Part shown: positions 20,239 to 24,130 of the stretch, piece by piece
Numbering within the stretch: the first letter of the stretch is position 1
Layout of the letters: each line of letters starts with the position of its first letter
Assembly: GCA_025526915.1 (NCBI GenBank)
Contig: JAHLKH010000286.1
Span: 1-24,130 of the forward strand
Reading direction: 5' to 3'
From: Entophlyctis helioformis
Lineage: Eukaryota > Chytridiomycota > Chytridiomycetes > Chytridiales > Chytriomycetaceae
DNA length: 24,130 nucleotides
Program-made: the position numbers and the translations under genes
The notes under the pieces: model-generated
What the model was told of the DNA's origin: nothing
What the model saw: only the letters and a program-made list of their open reading frames with translations
Databases searched by the model: none

Positions 20239-20279
20239 GTCTGGCTGGTGGCTGGTGGTTCTATTGCATGGATAGAGAG

Positions 20280-20409
20280 GCTGTGGCGGCATGGCTACAG
20301 CCACACGAAAATGCACTAGTAGTATTAGTCATATAATAGACGCCACAGTCGCCTGCTCAGCCACAGCTGTGCCACATGCACTGCCATCAACAAAATCAAG
20401 TTGCAGGCT
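20280..20409. repeat. 130-bp direct repeat, copy 2
   Basis: Second copy of the element at 20109-20238, with about half a dozen substitutions. One substitution (GTGGCGG) weakens the 5' hairpin. It runs almost directly into the first unit of the 1347-bp satellite. Confidence 0.93.
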
Positions 20410-20753
20410 ACTGTCGCAGCTGCATGGATCACCTGATCTCACAAACGGTTCGTGTCGGTCCCAAAGCGTCCTTGAACAAGTCCGCTGGTGCTCTCTGCAC
20501 GTCGTGCAAGTCGCTGATCGAGTGTGGCGTGCCTGCAGCCTCCTGGAGACATCCAAATGTTGGTGCACGCGTACCACAGGCAACATTGGTGATGTACTTG
20601 AAGTCAGACATTATGATTGAGAGACCCAAGTGGCACAGAGAGAGTGAGAGAGTGAGGGAGTGACGGTCGTTGCGTGTGGCAGGCGTGCGAACGATGGCGA
20701 ATGAGAGCGGCAGCCACAATCGTCCACCTCGCACCGTCGGGGTCACGACGAGC

Positions 20754-20760
20754 AAAAAAA
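20754..20760 (-). terminator. Pol III terminator-like T7 run (unit 1)
   Basis: Plus-strand A7 equals a T7 run on the minus strand, 25 nt past the tRNA-like 3' end; a weaker T4 lies at 20765-20768. The same runs recur in units 2 (22101-22107) and 3 (23448-23454). Confidence 0.55.
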
Positions 20761-20784
20761 TTGCAAAACGGCTCTTTCGATTAA

Positions 20785-20855
20785 TGATCCGAGCAGGAAT
20801 CGAACACTGCCCTGCCTGACCGAAGTCGGATGTGCTACCGTCGCACTATGGGAAT
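20785..20855 (-). ncRNA. tRNA-like Pol III unit in satellite unit 1 (degenerate tRNA or tRNA-derived RNA)
   Basis: Reads on the minus strand as a tRNA skeleton of 71 nt. TAGTGCGACGGTAGCAC forms a perfect 4-bp D stem and matches the A box; GTTCGATTCC is a B box/T loop. The anticodon arm (TCCGACTTCGGTCAGG) is one base short or mispaired, the T stem needs a bulge, and the acceptor strands (ATTCCCA / TCGGATC) pair only partly. The order resembles tRNA-Trp, but the anticodon is not readable. A T4 and then a T7 run follow on the same strand. It is more likely a tRNA pseudogene or a tRNA-derived small RNA than a working tRNA. Confidence 0.6.
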
Positions 20856-21089
20856 TCCCACGAACTTTGAAACAGAAGTTGTGGTTTTGTTCATTGTTGG
20901 TAGATGGAAACTGACAGGATCGATGACGATTGACGATCCAAGTTTGGCAGACTACGAACGCAGCAGGGTCCAGCAAACGATGCAGGCGGTGATGGATGGA
21001 TGCACACGACCATAATCCTAAATGGCGTCGCACCAAGTTGGCTGCTCTTGACACAGTGTGATCCGTACTCGCCATCGTGCACACGCCGT

Positions 21090-21423
21090 CATGAGCAGCC
21101 GCATGGATCGCCTGATCTCATAAACGGGTCGTGTTGGTCCCAAAGCGTCCTTGAACGAGTCGGTTGGTGCTCTCTGCACGTCGTGCAAGTCGCTGATCGA
21201 GTGTGGCGTGCCTGCAGCCTCCTGGAGACATCCAAATGTCTGTGCACGCGTACCACAGGCGACATTGGCGACTTGTACTGGCCAATTTGGAACGCAGCAG
21301 GGTCCAGCAAACGATGCAGGCAGTGTTGGATGGATGCACATCACCATAATCCTAAATGGCGTCGCACCAAGTCGTCTACTCTTGACACAGTGTGATCCGT
21401 ACTTGCCATCGTGCACACGCCGT
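21090..21423. repeat. 334-bp subrepeat B of satellite unit 1 (again at 22437-22770)
   Basis: Repeats the opening module of the unit and ends with the 'GCAGGGTCCAGCAAACGATGC...CCTAAATGGCGTCGCACCAAG' segment. Followed in tandem by subrepeat C, offset 334. The same pair recurs in unit 2 at +1347. Confidence 0.9.
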
Positions 21424-21763
21424 CATGAGCAGCCACATGGATCGCCTGATCTCACAAACGGGTCGTGTCGGTCCCAAAGCGTCCTTGAACGAGTCGGTTG
21501 GTGCTCTCTGCACGTCGTGCAAGTCGCTGATCGAGTGTGGCGTGCCTGCAGCCTCCTGGAGACGTCCAAATGTCTGTGCACGCGTACCACAGGCAACATT
21601 GGCGGCGTGCATTGACCAATTTGGAACGCAGCAGGGTCCGGCAAACGATGCAGGCGGTGATGGATGGATGCACATGACCATAATCCTAAATGGCGTCGCA
21701 CCAAGTTGGCTGCTCTTGACACAGTGTGATCCGTACTCGCCATCATGCACACGCCGTCATGAG
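21424..21763. repeat. ~337-bp subrepeat C of satellite unit 1 (again at 22771-23110)
   Basis: About 95% identical to subrepeat B; diagnostic differences are GACGTCCAAATG against GACATCCAAATG and GGCGGCGTGCATTGACC against GGCGACTTGTACTGGCC. Leads directly into the next satellite unit. Confidence 0.88.
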
Positions 21764-23110
21764 CAGCCGCATGGATCACCTGATCTCATAAACGGGTCGT
21801 GTTGGTCCCAAAGCGTCCTTGAACGAGTCGGTTGGTGCTCTCTGCACGTCGTGCAAGTCGCTGATCGAGTGTGGCGTGCCTGCAGCCTCCTGGAGACATC
21901 CAAATGTTGGTGCACGCGTACCACAGGCAACATTGGTGATGTACTTGAAGTCAGACATTATGATTGAGAGACCCAAGTGGCACAGAGAGAGTGAGAGAGT
22001 GAGGGAGTGACGGTCGTTGCGTGTGGCAGGCGTGCGAACGATGGCGAATGAGAGCGGCAGCCACAATCGTCCACCTCGCACCGTCGGGGTCACGACGAGC
22101 AAAAAAATTGCAAAACGGCTCTTTCGATTAATGATCCGAGCAGGAATCGAACACTGCCCTGCCTGACCGAAGTCGGATGTGCTACCGTCGCACTATGGGA
22201 ATTCCCACGAACTTTGAAACAGAAGTTGTGGTTTTGTTCATTGTTGGTAGATGGAAACTGACAGGATCGATGACGATTGACGATCCAAGTTTGGCAGACT
22301 ACGAACGCAGCAGGGTCCAGCAAACGATGCAGGCGGTGATGGATGGATGCACACGACCATAATCCTAAATGGCGTCGCACCAAGTTGGCTGCTCTTGACA
22401 CAGTGTGATCCGTACTCGCCATCGTGCACACGCCGTCATGAGCAGCCGCATGGATCGCCTGATCTCATAAACGGGTCGTGTTGGTCCCAAAGCGTCCTTG
22501 AACGAGTCGGTTGGTGCTCTCTGCACGTCGTGCAAGTCGCTGATCGAGTGTGGCGTGCCTGCAGCCTCCTGGAGACATCCAAATGTCTGTGCACGCGTAC
22601 CACAGGCGACATTGGCGACTTGTACTGGCCAATTTGGAACGCAGCAGGGTCCAGCAAACGATGCAGGCAGTGTTGGATGGATGCACATCACCATAATCCT
22701 AAATGGCGTCGCACCAAGTCGTCTACTCTTGACACAGTGTGATCCGTACTTGCCATCGTGCACACGCCGTCATGAGCAGCCACATGGATCGCCTGATCTC
22801 ACAAACGGGTCGTGTCGGTCCCAAAGCGTCCTTGAACGAGTCGGTTGGTGCTCTCTGCACGTCGTGCAAGTCGCTGATCGAGTGTGGCGTGCCTGCAGCC
22901 TCCTGGAGACGTCCAAATGTCTGTGCACGCGTACCACAGGCAACATTGGCGGCGTGCATTGACCAATTTGGAACGCAGCAGGGTCCGGCAAACGATGCAG
23001 GCGGTGATGGATGGATGCACATGACCATAATCCTAAATGGCGTCGCACCAAGTTGGCTGCTCTTGACACAGTGTGATCCGTACTCGCCATCATGCACACG
23101 CCGTCATGAG
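21764..23110. repeat. Subtelomeric satellite, unit 2 (1347 bp)
   Basis: Complete unit, essentially identical to unit 1 from ~20530 onward (same ORFs and same variant bases at offset 1347). That degree of identity implies recent homogenisation by unequal exchange or gene conversion. Confidence 0.95.
22132..22202 (-). ncRNA. tRNA-like Pol III unit in satellite unit 2
   Basis: Identical copy of the unit at 20785-20855, at offset 1347, with the same A box, B box and downstream T-runs. Confidence 0.6.
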
Positions 23111-23910
23111 CAGCCGCATGGATCACCTGATCTCATAAACGGGTCGTGTTGGTCCCAAAGCGTCCTTGAACGAGTCGGTTGGTGCTCTCTGCACGTCGTG
23201 CAAGTCGCTGATCGAGTGTGGCGTGCCTGCAGCCTCCTGGAGACATCCAAATGTTGGTGCACGCGTACCACAGGCAACATTGGTGATGTACTTGAAGTCA
23301 GACATTATGATTGAGAGACCCAAGTGGCACAGAGAGAGTGAGAGAGTGAGGGAGTGACGGTCGTTGCGTGTGGCAGGCGTGCGAACGATGGCGAATGAGA
23401 GCGGCAGCCACAATCGTCCACCTCGCACCGTCGGGGTCACGACGAGCAAAAAAATTGCAAAACGGCTCTTTCGATTAATGATCCGAGCAGGAATCGAACA
23501 CTGCCCTGCCTGACCGAAGTCGGATGTGCTACCGTCGCACTATGGGAATTCCCACGAACTTTGAAACAGAAGTTGTGGTTTTGTTCATTGTTGGTAGATG
23601 GAAACTGACAGGATCGATGACGATTGACGATCCAAGTTTGGCAGACTACGAACGCAGCAGGGTCCAGCAAACGATGCAGGCGGTGATGGATGGATGCACA
23701 TGACCATAATCCTAAATGGCGTCGCACCAAGTCGTCTACTCTTGACACAGTGTGATCCGTACTCGCCATCGTGCACACGCCGTCATGAGCAGCCGCATGG
23801 ATCACCTGATCTCACAAACGGGTCGTGTTGGTCCCAAAGCGTCCTTGAACGAGTCGGTTGGTGCTCTCTGCACGTCGTGCAAGTCGCTGATCGAGTGTGG
23901 CGTGCCTGCA
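23111..23910. repeat. Subtelomeric satellite, unit 3, cut by the telomere (~800 bp)
   Basis: Matches units 1 and 2 to ~23690. Beyond that it is a mosaic: it has CACATGACC and AAGTCGTCTACTC where units 1-2 have CACACGACC and AAGTTGGCTGCTC, variants that otherwise mark the other subrepeat junctions. It stops at CTGCAG (23905-23910), where units 1-2 would continue CCTCCTGGAGAC. Confidence 0.95.
23479..23549 (-). ncRNA. tRNA-like Pol III unit in satellite unit 3
   Basis: Third identical copy at offset 2694, only about 360 nt from the telomeric repeats and transcribed away from the chromosome end. Confidence 0.6.
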
Positions 23911-24130
23911 GGGTTAGGGTTAGGGTTAGGGTTAGGGTTAGGGTTAGGGTTAGGGTTAGGGTTAGGGTTAGGGTTAGGGTTAGGGTTAGGGTTAGGGTTA
24001 GGGTTAGGGTTAGGGTTAGGGTTAGGGTTAGGGTTAGGGTTAGGGTTAGGGTTAGGGTTAGGGTTAGGGTTAGGGTTAGGGTTAGGGTTAGGGTTAGGGT
24101 TAGGGTTAGGGTTAAGGGTTAGGGTTTAGG
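23911..24130 (+). repeat. Telomere, (TTAGGG)n
   Basis: About 35 tandem TTAGGG units running 5'->3' toward the right edge: the G-rich strand of a right-hand chromosome end. Perfect to ~24112, then two variant units (TTAAGGG and TTTAGGG) at the extreme end. TTAGGG is the usual repeat of most fungi outside the budding yeasts, as well as of animals. Confidence 0.99.

Larger units (their letters stand above)
20417..21763. repeat. Subtelomeric satellite, unit 1 (1347 bp)
   Basis: First of three head-to-tail units. Layout: an opening ~160-nt module (CATGGATC...CCAAATG), a unique ~510-bp part with a purine-rich stretch (GAGAGAGTGAGAG) and the tRNA-like unit, then two 334-bp subrepeats that repeat the opening module. 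The first ~100 nt differ from units 2 and 3 at a few sites; the rest appears identical to unit 2. Period 1347 is a multiple of 3 but the 334-bp subperiod is not, and the open frames show no domain, so it is probably non-coding. Confidence 0.95.

Noticed and set aside
20785..20855. Functional tRNA gene
   Set aside because: D arm and T loop fit, but the anticodon arm, T stem and acceptor stem do not pair properly, so I call it tRNA-like only.
20291..24129. Repeated ORFs of 60-190 aa in the subtelomere
   Set aside because: They follow the satellite period, overlap on both strands, show no domain, and the 334-bp subperiod breaks frame. The last ones translate the telomere repeat itself.
1..24130. 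CRISPR arrays, bacterial operons, rRNA genes
   Set aside because: The spaced repeats are satellite or minisatellite DNA; introns, chromovirus and telomere show a eukaryotic chromosome, and no rRNA sequence is recognisable.

Overview
This is the right-hand end of a eukaryotic chromosome, almost certainly from a fungus. The last ~220 bases are a (TTAGGG)n telomere. Left of it lie a subtelomeric satellite, two broken Ty3/gypsy chromovirus copies, and a compact GC-rich gene block. The genes have short GT-AG introns (about 55-300 nt) and long Ser/Ala/Gln-rich low-complexity stretches. A DHA2 drug transporter, an SH3-DH-PH-PX Rho exchange factor and an Hsp70-12-type ATPase point to fungi. The diffuse 'WLHEH' ankyrin style and the GC content suggest an early-diverging lineage such as a chytrid, but that placement is only an inference.

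Layout. 1-2232 (-): five exons of an MFS multidrug transporter running off the left edge. 2233-2555: divergent promoter with a C-rich motif array. 2556-5810 (+): intronless PHD-finger protein with degenerate chromodomains and no helicase. 5955-10738 (+): seven-exon RhoGEF. 10820-13195 (-): nine-exon Hsp70-like gene, convergent with the RhoGEF and divergent from the next gene across a (TG)26 tract. 13342-14257 (+): ankyrin-like protein. 14583-15597 (+): small helical protein resembling the N-terminal domains of MLKL-like/HeLo fungal proteins; its last 20 codons lie in a retroelement LTR.

15534-19735: two chromovirus fragments in tandem, both on the minus strand. Each keeps its 3' end (integrase, chromodomain, polypurine tract, LTR) and has lost its 5' part. 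The 3' ends point toward the centromere and the broken 5' ends toward the telomere. 19736-20416: a 9-bp array, AT-richer DNA and a 130-bp direct duplication. 20417-23910: a 1347-bp satellite in about 2.6 copies, each holding 334-bp subrepeats and a minus-strand tRNA-like Pol III unit (A box, B box, T-run). 23911-24130: telomere.

The protein-coding genes do not form an obvious pathway. They look like ordinary single genes at the edge of a chromosome, followed by an accessory zone shaped by retroelements, satellite homogenisation and telomere healing. The most unusual signals are the polarity of the truncated retroelements, the LTR-derived C-terminus of the last gene, and the Pol III-like unit repeated in the subtelomere.
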